Notes: generated by a model not told the origin, from the sequence alone. DNA of 13,686 nt from Desulfobulbus sp. (GCA_028684915.1 JAQUEZ010000161.1:1-13686); one strand, 5' to 3'; shown: positions 1 through 7,017, numbered from the stretch's first letter. Numbers and translations: made by a program.

Positions 1-588
1 ATAGCCGACCAGGAAAGCAAGGTTGCCGCTGCTTGGGAAGCCGTCCCCTCAATTGATGCGCTCACCAGGCAGCGCCAGGAGCTGCTGGCGCAAAAGGAAA
101 TCGGCCAGGAGGTTGATGCAGCGCTTGCCGCCGTCGAACAGGAGCTGGACGCCGGCAAACAGGCGGCTCAAGAGGCCCGCGCCGAGGCCGAGGCAGTGAA
201 GGAACAAGCTGAGGAGGTGATTGCCGGGCTCCATCGCCTGCTGGAAACCAAGGAGAGCCGGGCCAAGGTGTTGCACGAAGTGGTGCAGCCCAATGCGGTG
301 AAATCCTATCTTCTGGCGCAGTTGGAGTCCCTTGGCGGCGAATACGCCAAGGCGGCCGAGACGTTGACGGTCAAGTTCCGCCGATTGGTTGCCTTGAGCA
401 ACATTTTGATCAACCGGGATGAAAAGGACCGGGACGCACTCCCCTGGAAGACTGCCCAGCATCTGCGTTTGCCGGTGTTCCCTACCGCATCCTGCCAGGG
501 GCTCAGTACTGAGCCGATCAAGTGGCATAACCCGGACGCCATTGAGGCCGAGCGCCAGGAGCTGCGGCGGTTGGGCGTTCAGCTCTAA
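1..588 (+). CDS. Coiled-coil protein, 3' end only (unrecognised)
   Basis: Frame 1 is open from the first base of the window to a TAA at 586-588, giving 195 residues of a protein whose start lies outside. The first roughly 110 visible residues are rich in Ala, Glu, Gln and Lys with heptad-like spacing (for example QEARAEAEAVKEQAEEV), so a long coiled coil is likely. The C-terminal 60 residues are more globular, with Trp and Pro in short segments such as LPWKTAQHLRLPVFP. I see no signal peptide, membrane segment or catalytic motif. It lies upstream of a Mu-type protease on the same strand, so a phage-related structural or accessory role is possible, but the gap to that gene (276 bases) contains a hairpin. 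An ATG-like internal start is not needed because the frame continues upstream. Function unknown. Confidence 0.7.
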   Translation: MADQESKVAAAWEAVPSIDALTRQRQELLAQKEIGQEVDAALAAVEQELDAGKQAAQEARAEAEAVKEQAEEVIAGLHRLLETKESRAKVLHEVVQPNAVKSYLLAQLESLGGEYAKAAETLTVKFRRLVALSNILINRDEKDRDALPWKTAQHLRLPVFPTASCQGLSTEPIKWHNPDAIEAERQELRRLGVQL

Positions 589-634
589 AGCCGGTTGGAA
601 AACTCCATGCGGTTCTTCTCCTTCCGTGTGGATC

Positions 635-678
635 TGCCGTGCAGGTGGAGGTTGGCCGCCTGCACGGCAATTTCATTA
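635..678 (+). terminator. Hairpin, probable terminator after the coiled-coil gene
   Basis: A perfect 11-bp inverted repeat (TGCCGTGCAGG at 635-645, its complement at 659-669) with a 13-base loop lies 46 bases after the stop codon of the upstream gene. It is followed by a modest T-rich stretch (atttcattata). The strong GC stem suggests transcription termination, but the T tract is weak. Confidence 0.5.
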
Positions 679-780
679 TATCCCCCCTCGTTTGTTTCCG
701 CTTCAAAATCGCCTGTATGTTCATTCCGTCATTCTGCGCTCAAGAACCCGGCCAAGAGTCCAACCGTCAAATACAGGGAA

Positions 781-802
781 TTTTAAACGGGTTTTAAACG
801 GG
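781..802 (+). repeat. Tandem 11-bp repeat upstream of the protease gene
   Basis: The sequence TTTTAAACGGG occurs twice back to back (781-791 and 792-802), 62 bases before the protease start. One copy per helical turn would place both on the same face of DNA, so it may bind a regulator. That is inference only; no promoter consensus is obvious around it. Confidence 0.5.
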
Positions 803-864
803 GTTGCGCGCAGTCGACCGCCGGCAGGGAGCCGGCATTCAAAAACCATCACCAAGGTGAAACC

Positions 865-1539
865 ATGTGGAACACAACAACCGCACTCAACACCACGGAA
901 ATGAGCCCTACCGGCAGCCAGACGCCGGAATGGGTGGAACTGATCCCTGCCGGCGAGGTTATCGGCCGCGACGGCCGCCGCTGGCTGAACAACAACCCCT
1001 TTGCCGTTGTGCAGGCCTTCATTGCCGGCAACATGGATCTGCCGGTTGATCTGGAACATGCCACCGAGCTGAAGGGATCCCAAGGGGAGCCCGCCCCGGC
1101 CGTTGGTTGGGTGAAGGAATTAAAGGTCATGGACGGGGCCGTCTGGGTCCGGGTTGCCTGGAACCAGACCGGCGCTCAGTTGATTACAACCCGGCAATAT
1201 CGATATCTGAGCCCGGTCATTCTTTATCAAAAAGACACCGGGGCGATTGCGGGTCTGACTTCGGTGGCGTTGACCAACCGGCCCAACCTGAACCTGCGGG
1301 CGCTTAATCGTCACGGGGAAGGCGGCGGCCAGGCAGGAGCGGACAGGGCGTTGAGTGCTGATGAACGTGCCGTCTGCGCCCGGCTGGGGATCTCGGAAGG
1401 GGCATATTTAAACACCGCGCCTGGCAACGGATCCAGCGGGCGCGGATCAGCGCTGGCCAGTGCTCTCAGCGCCGACGAACGGCTGGTTTGTCAACGGATG
1501 GGGATCACTGAAGCGGATTATTTGAGAACGGCCATTTAA
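865..1539 (+). CDS. Mu gpI-like prohead protease, short form
   Basis: The product (224 residues) matches the family of Mu-like prophage I proteins, which cleave scaffold and capsid precursors during prohead maturation. Visible family blocks are a VDLEHAT segment at residues 61-67, PAVGWVKEL at 78-86, YRYLSPVI at 112-119 and LTSVALTNRP at 131-140. The start ATG has a good ribosome site (AAGGTG, 5 bases upstream). The C-terminus carries two copies of a 24-residue motif (162-185 and 200-223; pattern LSADERxVCxRxGIxExxYLxTA), so the tail is an internal duplication. Mu gpI is about 360 residues with a scaffold-like C-terminal part, so this protein is clearly short. No major head protein follows; a terminator does. 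It may be a relic or a domesticated single gene. Family assignment is confident, activity is not. Confidence 0.85.
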   Translation: MWNTTTALNTTEMSPTGSQTPEWVELIPAGEVIGRDGRRWLNNNPFAVVQAFIAGNMDLPVDLEHATELKGSQGEPAPAVGWVKELKVMDGAVWVRVAWNQTGAQLITTRQYRYLSPVILYQKDTGAIAGLTSVALTNRPNLNLRALNRHGEGGGQAGADRALSADERAVCARLGISEGAYLNTAPGNGSSGRGSALASALSADERLVCQRMGITEADYLRTAI

Positions 1540-1575
1540 AGAGCCGGTCAATCCGGCCCGGTGGTTGGAAAAAGG

Positions 1576-1620
1576 AACGGCGTCAATGCAGTTGGCTGCA
1601 TTGACGCCGTTTGTTGTTTA
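1576..1620 (+). terminator. Strong bidirectional rho-independent terminator
   Basis: A perfect 16-bp stem (1576-1591 with 1596-1611) closed by a TTGG loop is followed on the plus strand by TTGTTGTTT and on the minus strand by CCTTTTTCC. It sits between the convergent protease gene (+) and the MucR-like gene (-), so it probably ends transcription from both sides. Confidence 0.9.
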
Positions 1621-1648
1621 GGCGGTTGATGTGGCACTGGAAGGCGTA

Positions 1649-2104
1649 TTATTTGGATTTAGCGGGGTTTTGTTTTTTGGTCCGGGCGACAATGGCCTTT
1701 TTTAGATTGTCCGGAATGCCGCGCTCTTTTCCGGCGATCGAACGCTTTTCAGAAAGTGCTTTTGCGCAGAGCGGCTGTTTTGCTGAAAAGCCGTATTTCT
1801 TTCGATACTCTTTCCCGGTGAGGCCATGGGCTCGCAGATGTTTAGGCGAGAGCGTTTTGAACTCCTGACCGCATTCCAGGCAGACAACTTTATTTCTCTG
1901 GATTGATTTTTTAGGATCAATCAGCGACGAAACCGACGCTTCCGCGTCCGGATCAGTCCCTTCGATTGACTCCGTATCTTGAAGCCTTTTGAGCGCCTGA
2001 AAGGTCTCGTTTAAGGCGCTTTTAATTTCTTCGGTGGACATCTGTTTGCTGCTGATTTGAGACTGGATGATCTCCGCAGTCATTTGAACAAGTGATTTGC
2101 TCAT
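1649..2104 (-). CDS. Ros/MucR-family zinc-finger transcriptional regulator
   Basis: This 151-residue protein carries the Ros/MucR C2H2-type prokaryotic zinc finger: Cys75, Cys78, His89 and His93 within VVCLECGQEF and PKHLRAHGL, followed by the family's TGKEYRKKYGF block (96-106). Members bind A+T-rich sites and often act as xenogeneic silencers or repressors. The N-terminal 65 residues are helical and acidic (SLVQMTAEIIQSQI), as in the oligomerisation part of the family. The C-terminus is basic (KKAIVARTKKQNPAKSK), which would aid DNA binding. The ATG at 2104 is preceded by GAGG 7 bases upstream. It lies 89 bases downstream of the IHF-like gene on the same strand, so the two may be co-transcribed and both act on DNA architecture. 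Target genes are unknown; the nearby A+T-rich operon is an obvious candidate by inference. Confidence 0.9.
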   Translation of the reverse strand: MSKSLVQMTAEIIQSQISSKQMSTEEIKSALNETFQALKRLQDTESIEGTDPDAEASVSSLIDPKKSIQRNKVVCLECGQEFKTLSPKHLRAHGLTGKEYRKKYGFSAKQPLCAKALSEKRSIAGKERGIPDNLKKAIVARTKKQNPAKSK

Positions 2105-2193
2105 TGTTGTCCTCGATTGGTAGGCGTTTTAGATTTCAAGGTAGAGGCCAGCGTGGAACAGATCGATACGCGATGCATTCCATTGGAAAATAG

Positions 2194-2487
2194 CTATTCG
2201 TTCAATCGTTCGCGTAATTGACGACTTGGGCGAAAGGTAATCATCTGTCGCTTGGTAATCGTCATAGATTCGCCTGTTTTTGGATTACGTCCACGGCGCG
2301 GCGCTTTATCCCGAACAATCAAGCTGCCAAACTGGACGAGCTTGATTGATTCGCCATTGATCAGGGTGTCTCTCAGGGTCGCAAAAATGGTGTCGACTAT
2401 GAGTGCTGCGCTGCGTTGTGGAAGTCCTAATTTTTCAGTAACAGATAAGGATAATTCTTTTCTTGTGACGTTCTTGTTTTTGTTCAT
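2194..2487 (-). CDS. IHF/HU-family DNA-bending protein (IHF alpha-like)
   Basis: The 97-residue product has the full IHF/HU fold: an N-terminal helical dimer part (VTRKELSLSVTEKLGL), the FGSL turn (53-56), and the beta-arm with the hallmark GRNPKTGE at residues 66-73, whose Pro69 is the residue that intercalates into bent DNA in this family. The C-terminal FRPSRQLRERLN resembles the IHF alpha FRPGQKLK segment. I chose the ATG at 2487 because the in-frame extension to 2580 adds 31 residues with no counterpart in the family and runs across the opposing start region. No strong Shine-Dalgarno precedes 2487. Because core genomes normally carry their own IHF genes, this accessory copy next to a Ros/MucR regulator may serve a mobile element; that is inference. 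Confidence 0.9.
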   Translation of the reverse strand: MNKNKNVTRKELSLSVTEKLGLPQRSAALIVDTIFATLRDTLINGESIKLVQFGSLIVRDKAPRRGRNPKTGESMTITKRQMITFRPSRQLRERLNE

Positions 2488-2532
2488 GTTTAGCACAGAT
2501 ATATGTCGATATAAACAGGAGGTATATGAACT

Positions 2533-2643
2533 ATGGCGTTGACCGATACTGGCTACGATAAATCGTGGGGTTATGAGCAAGACAGGCTAAAATATAAGAC
2601 TGCGTTGGACACACGGGCTTTTTGTCTTGTTTCAGTTGGTTAA
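2533..2643 (+). CDS. Possible 36-residue small ORF
   Basis: An ATG at 2533 lies 10 bases after a consensus AGGAGG (2517-2522) and opens a 36-codon frame (begins MALTDTGYDKSW) ending at TAA 2641-2643. An alternative ATG at 2526 gives only 11 codons. It is divergent from the IHF-like gene, with 45 bases between the starts. I do not recognise the peptide. It is supported mainly by the ribosome site, and it may be a decayed gene start. Confidence 0.25.
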   Translation: MALTDTGYDKSWGYEQDRLKYKTALDTRAFCLVSVG

Positions 2644-3034
2644 GGCAATGAAAATGACATTCGATACATTTAATTCATCAGATGATTTTGGGTAGCACGA
2701 ACGTATTTCACACCAAATTTACACCAGACCAGAAGCACCACCTAGCGGGTAAAATAAGGCACCTATCAGTGAACGATAAGGCCTCATTTCTATAGATGAT
2801 TAGAGACAAATGTACTACCATCAATAGCATGATTTTCAGAAAATTTAAATTTAAAGCCTACACTCGTTGCAGAGCGATTTGCAAATCATTGCTCGCCGTA
2901 AACCATTTGACAGTTATCTTAAAACAAAAAGCAACTCCTAAGCAGGATAGCAATAATTAAATTATAATAACTAGACTCAATATCAACTAGCTATACGTTA
3001 AAAAATGATGATAACTGCTATGTTAGCAAAAAAA
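2644..3034. other. Non-coding stretch across the composition boundary
   Basis: About 390 bases without a convincing gene. Composition shifts near 2750 from mixed to strongly A+T-rich. It contains a 12-bp perfect palindrome GATTTGCAAATC (2876-2887) flanked by GAGC and GCTC, and an AAATTTAAATTT tract just before it. The segment near 2712-2730 contains two ACACC triads. It may hold an element boundary or regulator sites, but I cannot identify an attachment site. Confidence 0.4.
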
Positions 3035-4501
3035 CTATACACTTAATATTTTATCAAAAACTTCTTGAGCAAGAAAATGCTTGTCAATGTTCTCTGGTAA
3101 TCCTTTATTCGGAGACCAATCTGTAGGAATTATTCGTATATCATTTATCTGTACAAACTTAGATGGGAAATTAGGTACAAATAAATGAAGTTTTATAAAC
3201 CATTCTTCCAGAGAAGGATATTCTTCCATGGCCAACACAACGGCTTCTTTGTTTAAAAACATTGGCCAATTACTAGTTTGTCGTGCTTGTTTCCCTTCTT
3301 TTTTCTTGATGACTGGATTAAATAATACTCCAAATTTTTCACGTGTTTGTGGTATTGATAAATTCACCTTTTCCCATTGTATATGTTCATCATGACCAAC
3401 AACAACGATACATTTACTAGGCTTATTATCACATAAATACATGACAGACGATATTGTTAAAGCAGGATGTAAAAAATCTAGAGCAGCAGCTTTCTTGACA
3501 GCTTCTTTAACATCATCAGCATATTCTTTATGATTGAAATCCAATAAATTTTGAAAAGTTAAGGATGAAATTACACTTTGAAAGTGCTTGTGTAATATGT
3601 CACAATTATTGCATTTAGGCTTATACAGGTCACTCATAAAAGAGAATTCAAAATTTTTCATCCCTCTTTTATTTGCATAATCTTCAATTGAAGATTTAAA
3701 AGAGTTCACGTAATCTTTAGTAAAACTCTTTGTAACGCCACAATCGGCAATTAATACATGAACGGACCAACCTAATATGGTTAAAAGACGTATCATCTCA
3801 AGCTGAGATCGATGAATAGCATTTACGCTATCTCTTGGAACAACTGGCCATATAATAGTTGACAGACTCGATATATCTTGCAGTTTAAGATTTGAAGCTA
3901 CCACAGAAGCATCTTTTAAATGATCAAGTATTGATTTAGCAAGACTGTCATCAGGATTATCTTTTGAATATTCATTCCAATTAAAACAAAATAGCTCTTG
4001 TTTTGGTGGCTGCAATATTCCTTTCAATTCATAATCACCCTTACTGGAAAAATATTTTGAGGTTTTATGTTGTCCCCAAACACGCAAAACGGCATTGTGA
4101 AAATCATTATTGACCCATACTTCTTTTGGAGGACAAAGACCTTCGACTCTCGCGCCTTGATTCACTCCAGAGCCAAAAACATCTCCACTGCAATCATCAA
4201 CTACCCCGAGAAATAGACCAATTCTAGAGTTAAGTTCGTGAGTACAAAAGTTTGATTGCGGTTGGTAATATTGCTGAAGGTGAGTAGCGAAACGCAAACT
4301 AACTATCGGGTCATCAAACGTGATTAAATGAGAATCACCAATATTTTTTATATAATTACCATTTAAATTATCAGATAATATTTTACCAATTTTTAAATAT
4401 TCGGACCTAAAGACACCAAATACTTCATTTCCCATTTGCTCAGTCATGGATGTTGATCCTTGCAAATCGGTAAAACACGTGACACAAACCCTATTTGACA
4501 T
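3035..4501 (-). CDS. Class III nucleotidyl cyclase fused to TrpRS/TyrRS-like class I aaRS domain
   Basis: A 488-residue two-domain protein. Residues 4-175 form a class III cyclase domain: FTDLQGST with metal-binding Asp12, then Lys52 and Asp56 in IKNIGDSHL, then Asp107, Asn114 and Arg118 in GDVFGSGVNQGAR. These correspond to the two metal aspartates, the base-contacting Lys/Asp pair usual for adenylate cyclases, and the Asn/Arg transition-state pair, so catalysis looks possible, as a homodimer. Residues about 212-445 resemble a class I aminoacyl-tRNA synthetase of the Trp/Tyr type: a Rossmann strand (SLSTIIWPV), a HIGH-like site degraded to HRSQ (230-233), a GWSVHVLIAD strand, a DFLHPALTISSVM segment, VVGHDEHIQWE (367-377), which mirrors the GxDQxxH region, and ARQTS (406-410) where KMSKS is expected. 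I chose the ATG at 4501 (GGAGAG just upstream); a TTG at 4513 is in frame. It is the third gene of the operon, 18 bases after the radical SAM gene. The domain reading is mine from motifs alone; the product nucleotide and role are unknown. Confidence 0.75.
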   Translation of the reverse strand: MSNRVCVTCFTDLQGSTSMTEQMGNEVFGVFRSEYLKIGKILSDNLNGNYIKNIGDSHLITFDDPIVSLRFATHLQQYYQPQSNFCTHELNSRIGLFLGVVDDCSGDVFGSGVNQGARVEGLCPPKEVWVNNDFHNAVLRVWGQHKTSKYFSSKGDYELKGILQPPKQELFCFNWNEYSKDNPDDSLAKSILDHLKDASVVASNLKLQDISSLSTIIWPVVPRDSVNAIHRSQLEMIRLLTILGWSVHVLIADCGVTKSFTKDYVNSFKSSIEDYANKRGMKNFEFSFMSDLYKPKCNNCDILHKHFQSVISSLTFQNLLDFNHKEYADDVKEAVKKAAALDFLHPALTISSVMYLCDNKPSKCIVVVGHDEHIQWEKVNLSIPQTREKFGVLFNPVIKKKEGKQARQTSNWPMFLNKEAVVLAMEEYPSLEEWFIKLHLFVPNFPSKFVQINDIRIIPTDWSPNKGLPENIDKHFLAQEVFDKILSV

Positions 4502-4519
4502 TCGACTCTCCAAATATTT

Positions 4520-5689
4520 TTACAAATTAAGATATCTTTCGGTATGCGCATGCATATTAATTGAAATTGAAAAAAATTCTTTTCTTGGATTTTTTGGCGA
4601 CTCATTATCAATTACAATTTTTCCAATGCAATCATTATTTCTAATGTTAGATTCAGTTAAAAATGTACCATCAGGAGCAACTAAAACTACCGCATTGGGA
4701 ATGTTGTTTTCTGCAACCTGAATTGACATTTTTGAATTCCAAATTTTTGAATGTCTTTCACGTATTTCATTTAAAATGTGAGATTTAAATCTTTTAATAC
4801 CTATATCGTCCCCTTTTAAATCTAAATAATTTTTAAAATTATGTTTTGATGGAGCAACCATTAATATTCTCCATCCATCGACACCAATATCATACAATTT
4901 ATTTCCAAATGAAATAAAATCTGATCGATTTTTTTTTGTAGCAACACTTTGAACAGAAATTTTAATTTCATTGTTAATACATTTTATTATAGCATTAAAT
5001 GCAGAAGTTGTAGGGCATTTACTATCAATATTTTTCTTATTAATTAATGGTCTCAAGCTATTATTAATTTTAATTATTTCAGAATCAATTGACACCCTTA
5101 CAAATACGTTATATTTTTTAAAAATCTCAATATGATTATCATTTAATAAATATCCATTAGTGTCAATGATTATACCTGCTTTTTCATGAAGTAATGATAT
5201 GGCATATTCTAAATGCTTGCTCATCAGCGGGTCACCACCTGTCAGCACGACAACAAGCGGATTTTGTTTTATTATAGATTCAGCAATTACATTAATATCA
5301 TCATAGCTAGGCTCTTTGTAGCTACCATTCATTACGTCTTGAGCGTAACAATATTTACACTTTAAAGAACAATTACCTGTCAGTAGCCAATTAATAACAA
5401 TAGGCATTTGCGCACAAAGGACGCCCTTCTTCCATCCTGCGAATTGCGGAGGCAAAAGATGAGGAACCGGGTAAACCGCGCTAGTCGAGTCGATAAACCA
5501 TCCAGCGCCAAGTGCTTTCTCGTAATCACTGGAGGGGGCAAATGTCGACTGTTTATCCAACCATTTCAATAAATTATACTTATCCTCGACATTACAAGCA
5601 TAAAATAATCCGGAAAAAGGACTGTAAGTCAACAATCCCAATTGAGACTCTTCCCTCACAAAGATTCCGGATTTAGTAATTTGCGTCAC
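4520..5689 (-). CDS. Radical SAM enzyme
   Basis: This 389-residue protein has the radical SAM iron-sulfur motif CxxxCxxC at Cys107, Cys111 and Cys114 (NCSLKCKYCYA) and the SAM-binding GGDP at 151-154 (VVLTGGDPL). The N-terminal about 85 residues (GIFVREESQLGLLTYSPFSGLFYA) resemble the leading region seen in peptide-maturase-type radical SAM proteins. The C-terminal part has a PDGTFLTES segment (339-347) and one Cys354 where SPASM or twitch domains usually carry several cysteines, so auxiliary clusters are probably absent or reduced. The GTG start overlaps the methyltransferase stop (GTGA), with a GGGGGAAAG ribosome site ahead of it, which indicates translational coupling. No precursor peptide gene is visible nearby, which argues against a RiPP cluster. 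It lacks the look of prokaryotic viperin in its cysteine motif. Substrate unknown; nucleotide, tRNA or protein modification are all possible. Confidence 0.9.
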   Translation of the reverse strand: MTQITKSGIFVREESQLGLLTYSPFSGLFYACNVEDKYNLLKWLDKQSTFAPSSDYEKALGAGWFIDSTSAVYPVPHLLPPQFAGWKKGVLCAQMPIVINWLLTGNCSLKCKYCYAQDVMNGSYKEPSYDDINVIAESIIKQNPLVVVLTGGDPLMSKHLEYAISLLHEKAGIIIDTNGYLLNDNHIEIFKKYNVFVRVSIDSEIIKINNSLRPLINKKNIDSKCPTTSAFNAIIKCINNEIKISVQSVATKKNRSDFISFGNKLYDIGVDGWRILMVAPSKHNFKNYLDLKGDDIGIKRFKSHILNEIRERHSKIWNSKMSIQVAENNIPNAVVLVAPDGTFLTESNIRNNDCIGKIVIDNESPKNPRKEFFSISINMHAHTERYLNL

Positions 5690-6948
5690 GACTTTCCCCC
5701 ACGTCTTACATTAATAATGTATTCCATGTGTTTGGCCCTAAACCCTTTTGCCCTTGGGTTAATAGAACCAAAATGAAATAATTCGCGTGTGTAATCGCTA
5801 CAAATACATGATTCGAAACCAAATTTCTTAAATATTTCAACTATAGATTCAGCAACAGGTATTACCTTTCCCCTTGCAGTATTATTAACAACAACAATAA
5901 ATCCTTCACAATTCTCATCTAAATATCCTATAAAATTTTTATAAGCTTTTTGTATTTGCAAAAAATAATTTGTAAAATATGGCGCATAATATACCTTATT
6001 GTCATACATTGCATTTTTAGAAGAATTGTAATTAACAATATAATCAATAAACTTCACAGCCGACTCACTAAATATTTCATCGGCATAATCAATATTTTTT
6101 TCTTTATATTTAGAAACGATTGGAGAGCTTATAAGTTGTTCTACCTCATTGAAACCATTTATCAATTTTTCATTTTTAAGAACAGATAAACAATTATTTT
6201 CAGGTGCAAACATTTTGTCATAATCTCTACTGTTCGGATATGGAGGAGAAGTTATAAATGCATTAATTTTTGTTTTTATTTTGAAAGTACGTAAATCTCC
6301 ATAAAACACACTGTGACGACCTCTATTATAATTATTACTTATATTTTCTATAAATTTTCTCATTGATAAAATATAATTATAAAAATCATCAAATATACCT
6401 TTATATACACATATGCCACCCTTTTTTACATGCGTAACAATATTGCCATTAACATAAGATGAAAATCTTCCAACAAACGGAAGCAATATTGAAAGTGAAA
6501 TATCTTCTAAAAGATCAAAATCAACATAATTTTTAGTGATTTTATATATAAATGAATATAACAAAATAATTTTATTTATAGACAAATCAGAAAACCATTC
6601 GCTCGATATCTCTGCAATTTTATCAAATTTTAAAAAATTTAAATTTTCAGCAAGTATAGCATTTAAAATATTGAGTATTATTTTTGAGTTGATTGGATTT
6701 GTAACAACCATCCATAAATATGATGGAGGATTTAGCTCGATATTTAAAGTGGAAATTTCATTTTTCGCACCAATTCTCATCAAACCGCCAAACCCTGCCA
6801 TAGGATCTGCAATAAAATTATAATTATTTAACCTTAGAATTAATGGCAAAATCGTGTTTTCTTCAAATGCTGCATATGTTCTACCAGTATTCAAAAGGGA
6901 ACGATATGGCCCCCTAAGCATCTCAAGTTTATTAATCACTTTACTCAC
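5686..6948 (-). CDS. N4/N6-type DNA methyltransferase-like protein
   Basis: The 420-residue product carries SAM-binding motif I as ADPMAGFGG (47-55) and catalytic motif IV as TSPPYPNSRDY (233-243), the signature of amino-methyltransferases acting on adenine N6 or cytosine N4. The order motif I, about 180-residue insert, motif IV resembles alpha-class enzymes with the recognition domain between. A second conserved-looking block near the C-terminus (GFIVVVNNTARGKVIPVAES, 349-368) is common in this family. No restriction endonuclease gene adjoins it, so it is not an obvious restriction-modification pair. RNA as substrate cannot be excluded. Start GTG at 6948 has only a weak GGAA upstream; an ATG at codon 10 is an alternative. 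It is the first gene of a three-gene operon and overlaps the next gene by four bases. Very A+T-rich codon use sets it apart from the left flank, suggesting transfer. Confidence 0.85.
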   Translation of the reverse strand: MSKVINKLEMLRGPYRSLLNTGRTYAAFEENTILPLILRLNNYNFIADPMAGFGGLMRIGAKNEISTLNIELNPPSYLWMVVTNPINSKIILNILNAILAENLNFLKFDKIAEISSEWFSDLSINKIILLYSFIYKITKNYVDFDLLEDISLSILLPFVGRFSSYVNGNIVTHVKKGGICVYKGIFDDFYNYILSMRKFIENISNNYNRGRHSVFYGDLRTFKIKTKINAFITSPPYPNSRDYDKMFAPENNCLSVLKNEKLINGFNEVEQLISSPIVSKYKEKNIDYADEIFSESAVKFIDYIVNYNSSKNAMYDNKVYYAPYFTNYFLQIQKAYKNFIGYLDENCEGFIVVVNNTARGKVIPVAESIVEIFKKFGFESCICSDYTRELFHFGSINPRAKGFRAKHMEYIINVRRGGKS

Positions 6949-7017
6949 TATGGTTCCGTATTTTTTTCAAACTCCATAAACTACGAAATTGTCACCATGG
7001 TTACAACGCTTATCCAT
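6948..7017 (-). promoter_or_regulatory. Leader with micro-ORFs ahead of the methyltransferase
   Basis: An AAGGA at 7026-7030 precedes an ATG at 7015-7017 that opens a 16-codon frame ending in TGA (6967-6969), in phase with the methyltransferase but separated from it by that stop. A second ATG (6975-6977) opens a nine-codon ORF whose TAG (6948-6950) overlaps the methyltransferase GTG by one base. Either could couple or limit translation of the weakly started GTG gene. The alternative is that the reading frame was once longer. Supported by sequence layout only. Confidence 0.3.

Noticed and set aside
419..904. 161-residue plus-strand ORF over the end of the coiled-coil gene
   Set aside because: It overlaps two better-supported genes in another frame, crosses the hairpin at 635-669, and has a low-complexity Arg/Ser/Pro composition typical of a G+C-rich shadow frame.
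2488..2580. 31-residue N-terminal extension of the IHF-like protein
   Set aside because: The extension has no family counterpart and overlaps the divergent start region; the ATG at 2487 gives the usual family length.
4520..5689. RiPP biosynthesis cluster
   Set aside because: The radical SAM enzyme has a maturase-like N-terminus, but I found no precursor peptide gene or exporter in the surrounding sequence.
3035..6948. Pycsar, CBASS or viperin system
   Set aside because: There is a class III cyclase but no Pycsar-type effector (TIR or membrane protein with a cyclic-nucleotide-binding domain), no CD-NTase, and the radical SAM protein does not show a viperin-like cysteine motif.
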